DNA from: Bacteroidota bacterium
GTDB taxonomy: Bacteria; Bacteroidota; Bacteroidia; Bacteroidales; JAKIYJ01
Assembly: GCA_022708585.1 (NCBI GenBank)
Contig: JAKIYJ010000009.1
Span: forward strand, 1 to 15,742
Reading direction: 5' to 3'
Length of the DNA stretch: 15,742 bases
In this document: positions 15,487 through 15,742 of the stretch, in pieces
Layout: each line of letters starts with the position of its first letter
Position numbering within the stretch: position 1 is the first letter of the stretch
Notes under the pieces: model-generated
What the model was told of the DNA's origin: nothing
Databases searched by the model: none
Seen by the model: the letters and a program-made list of their open reading frames with translations, nothing else
Position numbers and translations under genes: made by a program

Positions 15487-15742
15487 TTACCAGCTGCCTC
15501 CGGCTCCCCCACCGCCAAAACTGCCTCCACCAAAACCGCTGAATCCACCACCACCAAAACCACTGCCTTTACCACCGGAAAAATTATTCCATACCCCCCT
15601 GTTTCTTCTATTCATACTTGTTAAAAGTAACAGGGCAGTCCAGAATGAGAGATTTTTTCCAGGAGAATAAACAGATTTGTTAGTCACTTTTATAAGAACA
15701 AAAACCAGAATTAAAGCTAATAAAGGTACAAGAGCGACCCAT
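15487..15742 (-). CDS. C-terminal part of a TPM-domain-like membrane protein (5' truncated by window edge)
   Basis: The frame stays open to the right edge, giving 84 residues. It begins with a membrane helix (WVALVPLLALILVFVLIK). A second short hydrophobic stretch follows (FWTALLLL), then a basic segment and a glycine-rich tail ending GGGGAGGSW. This helix plus FGGG...GGSW tail is characteristic of the C-terminus of TPM-domain (YgcG-like, DUF477) proteins, whose N-terminal domain would lie outside the window. A GTG at 15687 could be read as a start, but the upstream helix is in frame and open, so that codon is almost certainly internal. The role of these proteins is not well defined; some TPM domains have phosphatase activity. 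Confidence 0.68.
   Translation of the reverse strand, partial: WVALVPLLALILVFVLIKVTNKSVYSPGKNLSFWTALLLLTSMNRRNRGVWNNFSGGKGSGFGGGGFSGFGGGSFGGGGAGGSW

Noticed and set aside
15487..15687. A complete 66-residue glycine-rich small protein starting at GTG.
   Set aside because: The frame is open further upstream to the window edge and encodes a membrane helix, so this is the tail of a longer protein.

Overview
The window looks like a chromosomal segment of an AT-rich member of the Bacteroidota. Four things point that way: a TonB-dependent receptor with a carboxypeptidase-like N-terminal domain paired with a DUF4249 lipoprotein; a secreted enzyme with a C-terminal type IX secretion (T9SS) sorting domain; a TPR - lptC - CorC-type gene order; and promoter-like sequences of the TTG / TAnnTTTG type with no strong Shine-Dalgarno motifs. 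I see no tRNA, rRNA, CRISPR array, integrase or transposase gene.

Layout. Positions 2-3782 (+) hold an envelope cluster: the end of a probable outer-membrane beta-barrel protein, a secreted TPR protein, an LptC-like lipoprotein, and a CNNM/CBS/CorC membrane protein. An AT-rich inverted-repeat element separates the last two. Positions 3911-4855 (-) hold thioredoxin reductase, convergent with the cluster. Positions 4925-8191 (-) hold a TonB-dependent receptor followed 3 bp later by its DUF4249 lipoprotein partner. Positions 8531-10466 (-) hold a grpE-dnaJ chaperone operon. Positions 10467-11032 are a divergent intergenic region with nested palindromic repeats, a fragment of the dispersed element and a clear promoter. 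That promoter drives a modular secreted surface protein (11033-11800, +). Next come an APS-reductase-type cysH (11962-12702, +), a second full copy of the dispersed element, and a secreted PAD_porph-family (agmatine/peptidylarginine deiminase) protein with a T9SS tail (12944-14359, +). The window ends with a secreted eight-repeat TPR protein (14501-15418, -) and the C-terminus of a TPM-like membrane protein (15487 to the edge, -).

How it fits together. Most genes are envelope or housekeeping functions: LPS transport, nutrient uptake, protein folding, thiol redox balance and sulfate reduction. CysH needs reduced thioredoxin, so it connects biochemically to TrxB, though the two are not an operon. 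The least ordinary parts are non-coding. One is a ~140-bp MITE-like repeat family with two near-full copies and one solo end. The other is a palindromic locus where the same 23-bp unit occurs twice with and once without a hairpin insert, apparently at a TA dinucleotide. The adjacent surface-protein gene changes abruptly in base composition between its two halves, which suggests modular exchange.
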